Positions 27,486 to 36,823 are shown, numbered from the stretch's first letter. The stretch is 64,000 bases of DNA from DTPU01 sp963827855 (GCA_963827855.1 CAWHBY010000004.1:372001-436000), one strand, 5' to 3'. Translations and numbers: made by a program. The notes: generated by a model from the sequence alone, not told the origin.

Positions 27486-28214
27486 TTATGACAGAAACAA
27501 ATCTTGCGACTCCAGGGTGTTTCCGGGGCCTATGAAGTCCAGCCTCGCTGTATGAAGGACATCGGCGTTCTCAAGAACGCCGATCGCCGTGTCGAGATGC
27601 GAGATCACCTCGGCCGGCATGTTCACAAGTCTGGTCCCACGCTGCCGCAGCTTGCGCAGGGCTGCGAGGAAAGCTCTCAGGCCCTGATCGCCTTCTCTGC
27701 GATGTCGTCGGAATCCCTCCAAGTCCGCTTGCTTCAGGTCTCCGTTCAGGGCCCTCTTCTTCAAATCATCGAGGGTCCTTCGGGTCGCGGGACTGATACT
27801 GCTGCCTGCGAGCTCGTTCTCGATCCAAATCAGGTCTGCGATATCGGAGAGATCCGGGATGAATCCCTTCGGCTTCGGCGCCAGCCATTCCTTGTGCTGG
27901 ACGCTGACCCAGTCATACACCTTGAGGTACTTGTAGAGGGACGTCTTGGCCAGGTGGAGCCGCTGTTCGGCGTAGCTTTCAAGGTCGGGATGTTTGAGGT
28001 GAGCGTAGAGCTTCCGGTCGCGGACATCGGCAAGCATCCGTCCCACGCGCAGGTACGCGATCTGCGCGTTCTTGAGGTGCCCCTTGAGCACCCAGGTGAC
28101 CTGCAGCGCCTCCTGGACCAGGGGGTTGGTCTTCGGAGCCTTCCTTGTCTGCTTCGCGGCCTTCTGCCGGCTCGTCGCCGTACTCTTCTTTGCGGTTGTT
28201 GTGTTGTTTGTCAT
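27486..28214 (-). CDS. Unknown basic protein with helical DNA-binding-like region
   Basis: 242 residues. A lysine/threonine-rich head (about 1-30) is followed by a helical region (LKNAQIAYLRVGRMLADVRD...YAEQRLHLAKTSLYKYLKVY, about 45-100) that resembles the helix-turn-helix region of DUF3102-like or ParB-like plasmid proteins. A charged C-terminal half (DDLKKRALNGDLKQADLEGF) follows. I cannot name the family. Such proteins often accompany mobile or plasmid genes, which agrees with the accessory neighbourhood. No operon partner; the LamG gene downstream has its own strong ribosome site and a 262-bp gap. Confidence 0.6.
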   Translation of the reverse strand: MTNNTTTAKKSTATSRQKAAKQTRKAPKTNPLVQEALQVTWVLKGHLKNAQIAYLRVGRMLADVRDRKLYAHLKHPDLESYAEQRLHLAKTSLYKYLKVYDWVSVQHKEWLAPKPKGFIPDLSDIADLIWIENELAGSSISPATRRTLDDLKKRALNGDLKQADLEGFRRHRREGDQGLRAFLAALRKLRQRGTRLVNMPAEVISHLDTAIGVLENADVLHTARLDFIGPGNTLESQDLFLS

Positions 28215-28791
28215 GGGATTCTCCCTCTCAAGTCATACGAGATTCTATCGTGCGGGAGGTGTCTGTAAACTGTTTTCCGGGTGCGCGGAGCCCGACTTGC
28301 GAACAGGCCGCCCGAAGTGATCGGGCATCTCGTCACGGCGATCCAAGGTGGACAGAAACGCCTCCTTGCTGGCCTCGGTTCCGAACACGCTCTGCCGGTA
28401 GTTCCCCCGGTTCAGTACGTGGTAGACCGCCCCTTCTTACTCGATTCGCAAGCTTCATGGCACATGGCGACCCACCGCTACCAACCCCCCAAGGCCTCGT
28501 CAACCTTGAATATCACTGATTTCGTCCTGCCCCCTTCTCTTCATGTGCCCTGAACCTCTGTGGGCGCGCCGTTCAACAAGAACGATGTCCGGCCCGATAA
28601 GCCGCTCAGACTGCGTTCTTCTGTCCTTGACAGGGCGTCTGCAACGGTCAGTTTTGTCCGAAGTAGATCCGAGTGGAGACGTTTTGGCTACAGCATGTCA
28701 CGACCTCGAACAGCAGCATTTCCCTCATTCTGCATTCTGACCATTTGGCACGGTCGCGGGGACCCCCACACAACCCCCCGCACCACCGGGC

Positions 28792-28938
28792 CTATTCCTG
28801 CGTCCTGTGCTTGCGGAGTATGTCGGCGATCTCGGTCCTGCTTCTCCGCTCGGCCAGCCACAAAGGAGTATGGCCCTTGCTGTCCTTTGCGAATACGTCC
28901 GCGCGCTTCGTGACCAGGATCTCGACAAGGTATCTCGG
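28792..28938 (-). pseudogene. Ankyrin-repeat gene fragment
   Basis: Minus-strand reading LVEILVTKRADVFAKDSKGH then TPLWLAERRSRTEIADIL is one complete ankyrin repeat followed by a short tail and stop. There is no start and only one repeat, so it is a relic. The 28215-28791 stretch beside it shows no gene. Confidence 0.55.
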
Positions 28939-28972
28939 GCGATGCTGCGCGGTGTCTTTACGGAGTGACGTT

Positions 28973-31900
28973 TCAGCGTCTGATCCATGTCCCGCGATCG
29001 ACACTCCAATCGTTGCCGAAGAAGCCGGCCTCAATGACACCCGCCGCACCAACGGTGAGCATGGCGGCACGAAAGGCCACCAGGTCGGGTCCTCCGGAGC
29101 TATAGGAGAAGATGGAGGTACGCATTGCAGCGAGCATACCCTTGGTGCCGCTGGCGGCCACCACGCCCACTTGGCCCTGATCGCAGTCAGCTCGCGGATA
29201 CACGAACATCACGGCAATGTCATCGCCCTGATGATGTGACGTGGGGCCGATGAACACGCCGTTGTGGACGTCGACGGGCGTGGTGTCGCCCAGCACCCTC
29301 GACCACGCGGCGTTCTGGTCATGGTTTCCGTAGAGGATCACATTGCGCGTCAGGTACTGCTTCGGGTCGAACGCGGTGTCGGGAATGATCTCGAACCGGC
29401 CGTTGGCGCGCACCCACCACTGGTCGGCGTCGAAGCGGATCTTGGCCATAAGCAGGGCATCCGTGGCTTCGTCGCCCTGGGTACCCACCACGGCAATGAA
29501 GGCATTCGAGAGCGCCATCCTGAACGGACCGCCGCGAGCGGGGGTCTTCTCGCTGGCGGGCATCGGCGCGGGTGTGGAGCCGTCGCGGCAAGTGGGGTCG
29601 AGCCGCCAGATCACCTTGTCCTGCGAGCATTGTTCACGGCGGAATCGCGGGCAGGGCGTGTCGGTCTTCGGAGTCATAGTGATGGAATGGCCGTCGAGGG
29701 TGATGGTGATATCGGCGGGCATGCCGACAGCGGGTAGTGCGATCGGTGGCTCCAGCTCCAGTGTAGTCACGTTAGACGTGGTGCCGGTGATGGTGCGATT
29801 GGCCGCATCCAGGGAGACGTCCAGGCTCGATATCTCGAACGGCTTCTCCTGCTGCAGAATGCGCACCCATGCGTTGCGGTGACTCACCTGCGGTGCCCAA
29901 GTACGGAACCGGATGCGGGTGATATCCTTGGGTTCAGGCAGGACATGCCGAAACAGGAACTGAAGTTTCGACGGCCAGTCGTGCGCCGTGCTCCACCAAT
30001 GCGGGGATCCGGGGCGCTCATAGTACTGGAAGTCCGGGTGGCTTATGGCGGCGAGCTCCTTGAACGCCTCGCGCGCATTGTTCACGGACACCGCTTCGTC
30101 GGCATCCCCGTGCAGAACGTAAACGCCTTGCTGGAGATAGTTCTCCTTGATGCTGAATGCGTAGTTTGCGCGACCTACGCGTCCGAGCATCGCTTCAGCG
30201 GGGTCTTCGGCGGGCCCGGGGCCGGCGGAAGCTGATGGACTAGGGGGCAAATTGCGGAAGAAACCGGCGGTTGGGGCGATCGCCGCGAACTCGCCTGGAA
30301 ATCGCGAGCCGAGCAGCCACGCGCCGAAACCGCCCATGGAGTGGCCGGTGAGCCAACTACGGCGAGGGTCATTCGCCAAGGTCGCTCGTGCGTGCGCGAC
30401 CGATTCGACAACATCGATGCTGCCCCAGTCTTCCCAGCCGAAGCCGTACGGTCGTCGGCCGCTGGGGCACACGACGTGTGCTTCCTTCTTGGATGCAGCT
30501 TCTGCAGCCGCCCAGACGGCCTCGACGCCACCACCGTGCAGACTGAAGAGAATGCCGGGTATCGGATCGCCGGTTGCGCGATCCGCGCTGGACGGCACGA
30601 AGGCGTAGTACTGAGCGCTGCCGTCGATGGTGCTGACGCGAGTGACAACGCGCCGATCGCTGGAGGAGACCGTGGTCAAGTCCACGGTGTATGTGCCGAC
30701 GACCGTGCCATCGCTCGCGGTGAGCGTCACCCGCGTGGGATGCTTGCTGCCAGCGGCGCCAGCAGTGGATGAGGCAAAGCGTGCGGGGAGGGCTACCTTC
30801 TTCTCGGTGAGCGCAGGAATGACCTGGAGCTCCACCCACGCGTCCTTCTCGGGAAGGTCGCTGGTAATGCGAATGCTCGCACCGGAAAGCGGCTGCATGG
30901 AAGCATTCACCACCAGGACTCCCACGGGGCCGTCGGTGTCTCTGCCGTCCACGAGCGAGGGCGTTAGGACGTCAGAATCTGAGATGAATACGGCGGCGGG
31001 TGCGGGGATCAGCTTTGCGGCAAGGTAGCCTCGGTCAACAGCGAAGAGGAATTCGTTGATGCCGGCTTTCAGCCTGACGGGGATCCGCACGAAATCACAC
31101 GCGTACTCGTTGCCGCCGCGCGGATCGCCGTTCACGAAGACGCTGCGGTGCCCGTAGGCTTGGAGGAGCATCACGCGGTCCGCTGCGCTCTCTACGGTTG
31201 TGTAGACCCAGCCGCCGGCAAAGGCAGTGTAATTGCCGCCCTTGAAGACGCCGTTGGCGTTAGCGGTGACGGCGGTCCAGGCGAGCGCTGGCTTGCCGTC
31301 GGTCGTGGGGAAGGGCACGGCGCCGTCCTTCGGAGTGGCAAAGGTACCAGCCACCAGTTGCGCCTCGAGCGGATCACGGCGGATCATGGACTCCAGATTA
31401 ATTGGCCAGGGCGAAGCGATCGCAAGCCCGGAGCGGACAATAATCTGGTCTAGTACAACTTGTACGTCTTCCTGAATCACGCCAATCTCTGCGGCGGATG
31501 TCGACACCTCCCCGTTCACCTCGCTCAACGCGACGAGCTTCAAAAAGCCGCACTGTATCGGCTCGAACAGCACGGTCTCCTTGTCCTTGCCGTACGGAAA
31601 ACGTACGCCCTTCGCGACCGGCAGACCAAAATCCTTGCCATCGGCACTGACATAGATCTCGTACCCTTCGATCGTGCCGCCGGTGCTTGAGTCCTGCCGC
31701 GGCTGGTAGGTGACGGCCTTGATTCTGCAGGGTGGATCGAGTTGGAGAATGATCTCATGCGGATGCGCCGGACTGGCGTCCTTCCACTGCGTATGCCAGA
31801 TCGTATTCGGGTTGCCGTCTACCGCGTTTGCTCCCTTGCCGTCCTCACCGACGAGTTCCTCGCTATCCACCTTGATGACCTTGAGCGTCGTCTTTCTTAC

Positions 31901-32200
31901 AGCGCATGCCGGAGGCGTCAGCACGACCACGCCGGAGCCGTTACCCGCTTTGGTCCCGGCGGGCCCGGAGCTATGCGATCCGATGACAGCCGGGCATTCC
32001 CGCATGCCAGTATCTTCAGCAGTTAACAACACGGCCCGCAGATGGTCATGGCCCTCCTCCAAGAGGGTCTTGTTGCTCAGGTTCAGGTCTGACGTGTCAC
32101 CCTTGTCGACCCTCTGCCACGCGTTCTTGATAGAAGTACTTGAATCGCTCTTACTGTTTGGAGATCTCGCGACGACGCAGCACCCGCACGAATATGGCAA
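28973..32200 (-). CDS. Large protein with discoidin-like and alpha/beta-hydrolase domains (putative carbohydrate esterase)
   Basis: Up to 1075 residues. A F5/8 type C (CBM32-like) region at about 105-245 contains GANAVDGNPNTIWHTQWKD and EGYEIYVSADGKDF. A hydrolase domain at about 545-780 has the nucleophile in LTGHSMGGFGAW (Ser near 621), an acid in LHGDADEAVSVNN and a histidine in GSPHWWSTAHDWP, giving a complete triad. The oxyanion region FSLHGGG is also present. It probably deacylates a polysaccharide outside the cell. The N-terminus is unclear: the called start at 32200 has no signal peptide. A good one (EKALFIFLLGLAGATCHIRA) lies in another frame at about 32241, after AAGGAG but without a start codon, so the 5' end may be damaged. 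Confidence 0.72.
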   Translation of the reverse strand: MPYSCGCCVVARSPNSKSDSSTSIKNAWQRVDKGDTSDLNLSNKTLLEEGHDHLRAVLLTAEDTGMRECPAVIGSHSSGPAGTKAGNGSGVVVLTPPACAVRKTTLKVIKVDSEELVGEDGKGANAVDGNPNTIWHTQWKDASPAHPHEIILQLDPPCRIKAVTYQPRQDSSTGGTIEGYEIYVSADGKDFGLPVAKGVRFPYGKDKETVLFEPIQCGFLKLVALSEVNGEVSTSAAEIGVIQEDVQVVLDQIIVRSGLAIASPWPINLESMIRRDPLEAQLVAGTFATPKDGAVPFPTTDGKPALAWTAVTANANGVFKGGNYTAFAGGWVYTTVESAADRVMLLQAYGHRSVFVNGDPRGGNEYACDFVRIPVRLKAGINEFLFAVDRGYLAAKLIPAPAAVFISDSDVLTPSLVDGRDTDGPVGVLVVNASMQPLSGASIRITSDLPEKDAWVELQVIPALTEKKVALPARFASSTAGAAGSKHPTRVTLTASDGTVVGTYTVDLTTVSSSDRRVVTRVSTIDGSAQYYAFVPSSADRATGDPIPGILFSLHGGGVEAVWAAAEAASKKEAHVVCPSGRRPYGFGWEDWGSIDVVESVAHARATLANDPRRSWLTGHSMGGFGAWLLGSRFPGEFAAIAPTAGFFRNLPPSPSASAGPGPAEDPAEAMLGRVGRANYAFSIKENYLQQGVYVLHGDADEAVSVNNAREAFKELAAISHPDFQYYERPGSPHWWSTAHDWPSKLQFLFRHVLPEPKDITRIRFRTWAPQVSHRNAWVRILQQEKPFEISSLDVSLDAANRTITGTTSNVTTLELEPPIALPAVGMPADITITLDGHSITMTPKTDTPCPRFRREQCSQDKVIWRLDPTCRDGSTPAPMPASEKTPARGGPFRMALSNAFIAVVGTQGDEATDALLMAKIRFDADQWWVRANGRFEIIPDTAFDPKQYLTRNVILYGNHDQNAAWSRVLGDTTPVDVHNGVFIGPTSHHQGDDIAVMFVYPRADCDQGQVGVVAASGTKGMLAAMRTSIFSYSSGGPDLVAFRAAMLTVGAAGVIEAGFFGNDWSVDRGTWIRR

Positions 32201-32703
32201 GTGGCTCCGGCAAGCCCCAGCAGGAAGATGAAGAGGGCCTTCTCGGTATTCGTCGGTTTACTCCTTGCTGAACAGGTTGTCTCCAGAACCTCACGGAGGA
32301 CATTCGAGCACCTGTTGGGGACTTTGGATGGGACATGGTGAAGCTCGGCGTCGCTGCCGTGGCCCCGGGCCCCGAGCATAGCATGACTCGTCGATCTGTT
32401 CTTCAGGTCCCCTGGTCCCAACGGCCTGCTCCAAGATCCCTTTCGGACGCCTGCTGTCCGTTAGTTTGGCCGATCTTCTCCGTCGGCCCCGTGGGCGCTA
32501 TCATATCACGCAGACAGTCCCACGAACAAGTCTGCAGAGCAAGTCTACATGTGCGTCTTGTCATGTAGCATCCGGCAGTCTTTGGTGTTTTTGGCACGGC
32601 GAACTGACGTACACAATCGTCGTGTGGGTGCAAATACTCATCCAGCTCTAACCCAAGCCCTTCCTGGCGAGGCCGAGGGGGCAGGCTGTGATTATCGACA
32701 ATT

Positions 32704-32848
32704 TTCGAGCGACCGCCAGATAGGGTGCCTGCCAAGTTCCCTGTTGCGTCGATTCTGCAGCACCCAGATGGATGTGTTCACTGAGCCAACCATTGTCGAC
32801 ACCTGTCTGCTGCTTGATCCAGCACGCAAGAACCACCTTCCACTGTGC
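32704..32848 (-). pseudogene. Remnant of a long-form RAYT C-terminal domain
   Basis: Reads WKVVLACWIKQQTGVDNGWL then SEHIHLGAAESTQQGTWQAP, the same helix-turn-helix tail as the fragment at 23157-23620 but diverged. No other transposase part is present. The rest of 32201-32930 shows no gene. Confidence 0.45.
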
Positions 32849-32934
32849 ACCCCTGCGCTCGTGGTGGCAGTACACAGACAAGCCTTTGTTTTCCTCTGAG
32901 TGCGACAATGCCCTCAGGGCAATCGCTGCATGCG

Positions 32935-33158
32935 ATTGCCCCGGCTATTCCCCTGGGCCGACAGGCTCGCAGACGAGGGTGGCACGACCCTCGGTCAGCC
33001 CAGCAGCGATGGCGGACATCACGACCTGGCCAGGCCGGTCAGACACCCGGACCAGGGCCGTGGCGATCCCTGCCTCTGCCCTGACGGTCGCGGGGCTTTC
33101 CAGGCTTGCGGGCCCTGTGAGACTGAAGGTCACCCAGTCTGCGGCAGTAGGCACGACC
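32935..33158 (-). pseudogene. Fragment of a second GH2 gene (C-terminal domain)
   Basis: The translation FSLTGPASLESPATVRAEAG then IATALVRVSDRPGQV is nearly identical to the end of the GH2 protein at 37294-39696, and similarity continues past the stop codon (GCGATTGCCC.. at both loci). The match ends abruptly at about 33158, exactly where the transposon end-piece at 33163 begins. This is thus the 3' end of a truncated GH2 paralogue. Confidence 0.75.
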
Positions 33159-33162
33159 GGCT

Positions 33163-33270
33163 ATCTGGGGACATCATACTGATTAATAGAGAAGAGATCA
33201 CCTATCGGCCATGGTCTTGCGTGGCCGATAGGGCTTTCCGGGCCTCTCCTATGCCCGACACAATCCTTGC
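33163..33270. mobile_element. Internally deleted RAYT-element end
   Basis: Starts with ATCTGGGGACATCATAC, identical to the left inverted repeat of the complete element at 34821, and continues through GATTAATAGAGA and GCCATGGTCTTGCGTGG. It then jumps at a GCCTC microhomology to a piece matching about 35292-35320 (CTCCTATG..CCCGACACAATC). The right end is absent. Confidence 0.75.
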
Positions 33271-33346
33271 CAACGGCGAGTGATCAGCGACAATCATCTC
33301 TACCGGCGGGAAAGAACGCTTGACGCTGGTCACGCGAGACGCGTTT

Positions 33347-34750
33347 TCATGGCCGGTCGGCGGGCTTGACGGACTCCAACTGGGAGCCCACGGCCTCGAC
33401 CGTCGCACGGTGAGCGGCGATGTCCTTGAGTATCTCGGCCACAGTCTCCGGGTGGTCTGCCGAGACATTGAATCTCTCGGCCGGATCGCTGTTCAGGTCG
33501 AACAATAGCGGCGGATCATGGGCATCGGGGTTCGCCTGGCCGTAGCCCTCTTGTGTGAGGAGGTGCAGTTTCCAGTGGTCCCTCCTGGCGGCAAAGAGCC
33601 TTGTGCCCCGATAGTACAACAGGGATCGGCGCGGGCTGGGAGCGCCCTTGAGCAGCACGCCACTCATGTCGAGGCCATCGATGATGCGATCCTGGGGCAC
33701 CTCCCCGCCCGCGAGCTTGGCTGCCGTGGGAAGGAGGTCCATCGAGCATAGGAGGCTCGCGCTGACCACGCCGGCCTTGATCCGGCCGGGCCACCAGGCG
33801 ATGCAGGGCTCCCGCATCCCGCCCTCCCAGGTACTGCCCTTGCCTCCGCGGAGCGGGCCCGCAGATCCGCCCTGCTGGTTCATGGTCAGCCAAGGACCGT
33901 TGTCGCTGGTGAAGACCACGAGGGTGTTGTTGGCCAGATGCTCGCGGCGAAGGGTCTCCAGGATCTGGCCGACGCTCCAGTCGAGTTCCTCCACCGCATC
34001 CCCATACAAACCCCGCCGGCTCGTTCCCCGGAACCGCTCCGAGGCGAACAGCGGAACATGGGGAAAGGTGTGGGCAAAGTACAGGAAGAACGGCCGGCGC
34101 CTGTGCTCCCGGATAAACCGCTGGGCCTCCTCGGTGTAGCGACGGGTCAGTTGTGTCTGGTCTGCCGGGCAGGACACGAGCTGTTCGTCGCGGTAGAGCG
34201 GCGCCGCCCACCACGCGGGATCCTGGTCCGGTCGGCCGGGCGCCCCTTGGGGCGCGGCGGGGGTGGGATTCATGTCGTTCGAGTGCGGCAGGCCGAAAAA
34301 CGAGTCGAATCCATGGCGCCGCGGATGACCGGCGGGATCGATCGACCACACGCCGAGGTGCCACTTGCCGACCATGCCTGTGGCATAGCCCGCCTTCTGG
34401 AGGCACTCGGCGAACGTGACCTCGTCGGCCGGCAGATGGCCAGTTGAGCGATTGCGCAGGACGCGGAACCGGTCGTGCGCCATGCCGCTGCGTACCGCAT
34501 AGCGGCCGGTCAGGAGGGCCGCCCGGCTCGGCGTGCAGACCTCTCCAACCGAGTAGAAATCCGTGAATCGTATGCCTTCAGCAGCCATGCGATCCAGGTT
34601 GGGCGTGCGGAGGGTCGGATGGCCGCAGCAGCCCAGGTCACCGTAGCCCAAGTCATCGGCCAAGATGATGACGATGTTGGGCTTGTCGGCAGCGAGGAGC
34701 GGCCCGCAGAGCCCCAGCGAGGCAGAAAGAAACAGGGCAATGGATCTCAT
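33347..34750 (-). CDS. Secreted sulfatase (formylglycine-type)
   Basis: 467 residues. The signal peptide MRSIALFLSASLGLCGPLLA is followed by the alkaline-phosphatase-fold opening NIVIILADDLGYGDLG, whose DD (32-33) bind calcium. The formylglycine motif C72-T-P-S-R is intact for oxidation by an FGE or anSME enzyme, and GKWHLG and FTSDNGPW supply further active-site residues. The family hydrolyses sulfate esters from carbohydrates in the periplasm or outside. The length is normal. GGAG lies nine bases before the ATG at 34750. With the GH2 enzyme and the putative esterase it indicates use of sulfated polysaccharide. The 3' end abuts the deleted RAYT end-piece. Confidence 0.92.
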   Translation of the reverse strand: MRSIALFLSASLGLCGPLLAADKPNIVIILADDLGYGDLGCCGHPTLRTPNLDRMAAEGIRFTDFYSVGEVCTPSRAALLTGRYAVRSGMAHDRFRVLRNRSTGHLPADEVTFAECLQKAGYATGMVGKWHLGVWSIDPAGHPRRHGFDSFFGLPHSNDMNPTPAAPQGAPGRPDQDPAWWAAPLYRDEQLVSCPADQTQLTRRYTEEAQRFIREHRRRPFFLYFAHTFPHVPLFASERFRGTSRRGLYGDAVEELDWSVGQILETLRREHLANNTLVVFTSDNGPWLTMNQQGGSAGPLRGGKGSTWEGGMREPCIAWWPGRIKAGVVSASLLCSMDLLPTAAKLAGGEVPQDRIIDGLDMSGVLLKGAPSPRRSLLYYRGTRLFAARRDHWKLHLLTQEGYGQANPDAHDPPLLFDLNSDPAERFNVSADHPETVAEILKDIAAHRATVEAVGSQLESVKPADRP

Positions 34751-34791
34751 GGTCCGGGTCTCCTTACTACACCCTACCTCGCCCACTTCTT

Positions 34792-34833
34792 TATCTGGCA
34801 ACATCTATCTGGCAACATCTATCTGGGGACATC
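34792..34833. repeat. Three tandem 14-mers leading into the RAYT inverted repeat
   Basis: TATCTGGCAACATC at 34792-34805 and 34806-34819, then TATCTGGGGACATC at 34820-34833. The last unit contains the element end. The array may record repeated end-processing or slippage at the insertion edge. Confidence 0.75.
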
Positions 34834-35595
34834 ATACTGATTAATAGAGAGACGAGAGATCACCTGTCCGCCATGGTCTTGCGTGGTCGACCGGGCTTTC
34901 CGGGCCTCACCTCTCTGCCGATCAAACGGGTCACCCTCGTCACAAATCCCTCCGACCCCAGCACTCGGCCCGTCCGCTCATGACGGCGAAGTACCTCCAA
35001 GGACTCGTCCTCGCCCGCGGCCTTGCCAAGGACCTTCCGCCAATCCCCGTAACGCTGCAGCAGCGGTCTGACCTTCACCAGTCCATCATCCTCACCGCTC
35101 AAGTGAGCCTTGGCACTGCTCCAGCGATACCGCCCAGGTTCCTTCACCAGTTTGGCTCGTACCGGATTCATCTCCACGTACCGCACCGCAGACCTCAGAT
35201 ACGCCTCTTCCATGACAAACGACGCAAAACGCCCCTGCCACAGGTGTCCCCTCCACCCCTCTCGGAAGTTGACATGTCGCGTGTACCGCCTATGAGCCTC
35301 TCCTATGGCCCGACACAATCCTTCTTCGTTCTCCGGCGCCACGATCAGGTGCACGTGATTCGGCATCAGGCAATAGGCCCACACCTCTACCTTCCATTCA
35401 GCACACCAATGGGCCATCAGGTCGATGTAGATCTCGTAGTCGCCATCGCAGAAGAACGTCGGCTGGCGCCGATTGCCCCTCTGCGTCACATGATGAGGGT
35501 ATCCAGGTACCACCACGCGTGCCAATCGAGCCATGGTGACAACCTACTCGGCATCAGGTCAGAAGTCAATGTAAAACCGTATGATGTCCCCAGAT
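34821..35595. mobile_element. Complete RAYT-type element with 17-bp perfect inverted repeats
   Basis: Left end ATCTGGGGACATCATAC (34821-34837) and right end GTATGATGTCCCCAGAT (35579-35595) are perfect reverse complements. The 775 bp between them holds just one gene, the transposase at 34860-35534. Confidence 0.8.
34860..35534 (-). CDS. REP-associated tyrosine transposase (Y1_Tnp / TnpA_REP type)
   Basis: 224 residues. The start MARLARVVVPGYPHHVTQRG is the classic RAYT opening. The HUH-type metal site is HVH in MPNHVHLIV (His 60 and 62), and the block YLRSAVRYVEMNPVRAKLV carries the catalytic tyrosine (Y111 or Y118). The C-terminal part is charged and ends RPGKPGRPRKTM. Relatives cut single-stranded DNA at palindromic REP sequences. 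The gene is flanked by perfect inverted repeats, and a decayed copy of the same end lies at 33163, so this element has moved or recombined here. It is the obvious candidate in this window for spreading palindromic repeats. Confidence 0.92.
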   Translation of the reverse strand: MARLARVVVPGYPHHVTQRGNRRQPTFFCDGDYEIYIDLMAHWCAEWKVEVWAYCLMPNHVHLIVAPENEEGLCRAIGEAHRRYTRHVNFREGWRGHLWQGRFASFVMEEAYLRSAVRYVEMNPVRAKLVKEPGRYRWSSAKAHLSGEDDGLVKVRPLLQRYGDWRKVLGKAAGEDESLEVLRRHERTGRVLGSEGFVTRVTRLIGREVRPGKPGRPRKTMADR

Positions 35596-35657
35596 AAGAA
35601 CGAGATAAAGAGCGGTCAACGTCGCTCCTCCCTTGACGGTCTGCGTTGGCTGAACGC

Positions 35658-35742
35658 AGGGGTCAGATCGTTATCTTTGCGATGAGAACCGAACGGGCAT
35701 CTGCAACACATCCCTTGGCGCAAATACAAGAACCTGACCCCT
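35658..35742. repeat. Inverted repeat AGGGGTCAG...CTGACCCCT
   Basis: The outer arms AGGGGTCAG (35658-35666) and CTGACCCCT (35734-35742) are perfect, with inner TTTGC/GCAAA arms. It lies between the RAYT element and the RhuM-Doc gene. Similar GGGGTCAG palindromes often accompany RAYT genes (general knowledge). Confidence 0.55.
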
Positions 35743-35755
35743 GATTCTTGCACGA

Positions 35756-36823
35756 TCAGTTCTTCCTGTTGATCAGGTTGACGGTCATCTTCACGATCAG
35801 GTCCTTCTCTTGAGGCTTGCTCTCCGCCACCATCAAGGTCAGGGCCACGAGGGCGTTGTCGGCGATCCGCTTTGTCCCGTCGGATCGATACAGCACGCCA
35901 TTCCTCTCCAGGAACCACAGGAACAGGAAGGCCGCAATCCGCTTGTTGCCATCGATGAACGGGTGGTCCCTGACCAGGAAGTACAGCAGGTTCGCGGCCT
36001 TCTCCTCGATGCTCGGGTAGAGCTCCTGCCCATCGAAGGTCTGGAATACATTGACGATTGCTCCTCGAAAACTGTCGTCCTTCTGTCGGCCAAATAGGTC
36101 CCCTGCCCCGTAGTGGCGACGCAGGTCATCAATCGCCTTGGTGGCCTCTGCATAGCCCAGAGGGCGAGCCGTCCGTTCGTGGGTATCGGTGACAGCCACA
36201 TTCCTGTGGTCGTAGGCGTCTATGAGATCCAGACCATAGGCGTAGTCATTCACGACACGGATCAAGGCTCCAGCCTCGTCGGAGGTCAGGGCTTTGTGAT
36301 CCGCGATTTGCCCGATCAGGCCGATCGCGTGCTGAAGCTCACGAAGCCTCGCAGACTGGGCCTGGAGATGTTTCTCGTTGAGGGTGTAGCCATTCACCAA
36401 GTGCTGTCTGAGCACGTTCGTCGCCCAGATGCGGAACTGGGTGCCGCGTTTGGAGTTCACGCGGTAGCCGACGGAGATGATCATGTCCAGGTTGTAGACG
36501 TCCATCTGGCGGATCCGCCCATCCTTGGCAACCTGTGCATTTCTTGCACAGGTTGCCTTGTGATCCAACTCCTTCGTTTCATAGATGTTGTGAATATGCC
36601 GCACAATCACGGACCTATCTCGCCGGAACAGAGTCGCCATCTGATGGGCGTCCAGCCAGACCGTCTGCTCGCGAAGGCTCACCTCCACCTGGGTCTTACC
36701 ATCTTCCGCCTTGTACAGTATGACCCCACCCGAGATGAAGGGAGGGCCCTCTTCTCTGACCTGCAGCTTGGGTCTTGCGATCCGTCCTCTGGGTATCTTG
36801 GGTCTTGGCTTCATGTTCTTCAT
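35756..36823 (-). CDS. RhuM-like domain fused to a Doc/Fic domain
   Basis: 355 residues. Residues of about 35-160 match the RhuM virulence-protein family (ILYKAEDGKTQVEVSLREQTVWL, DVYNLDMIISVGYRVNSKRG). The C-terminal half carries the Fic/Doc signature HPFIDGNKRIAAFLF at about 286-300. The NKR ending is the Doc form, whose members phosphorylate rather than AMPylate targets such as EF-Tu. This is known for Doc; activity here is inferred. No inhibitory S/T-x3-E-G/N antitoxin is seen next to it. The ATG at 36823 has GGAG ten bases upstream; earlier in-frame ATGs exist. Located beside the RAYT element, so it may be a toxin-like cargo. Confidence 0.85.
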   Translation of the reverse strand: MKNMKPRPKIPRGRIARPKLQVREEGPPFISGGVILYKAEDGKTQVEVSLREQTVWLDAHQMATLFRRDRSVIVRHIHNIYETKELDHKATCARNAQVAKDGRIRQMDVYNLDMIISVGYRVNSKRGTQFRIWATNVLRQHLVNGYTLNEKHLQAQSARLRELQHAIGLIGQIADHKALTSDEAGALIRVVNDYAYGLDLIDAYDHRNVAVTDTHERTARPLGYAEATKAIDDLRRHYGAGDLFGRQKDDSFRGAIVNVFQTFDGQELYPSIEEKAANLLYFLVRDHPFIDGNKRIAAFLFLWFLERNGVLYRSDGTKRIADNALVALTLMVAESKPQEKDLIVKMTVNLINRKN

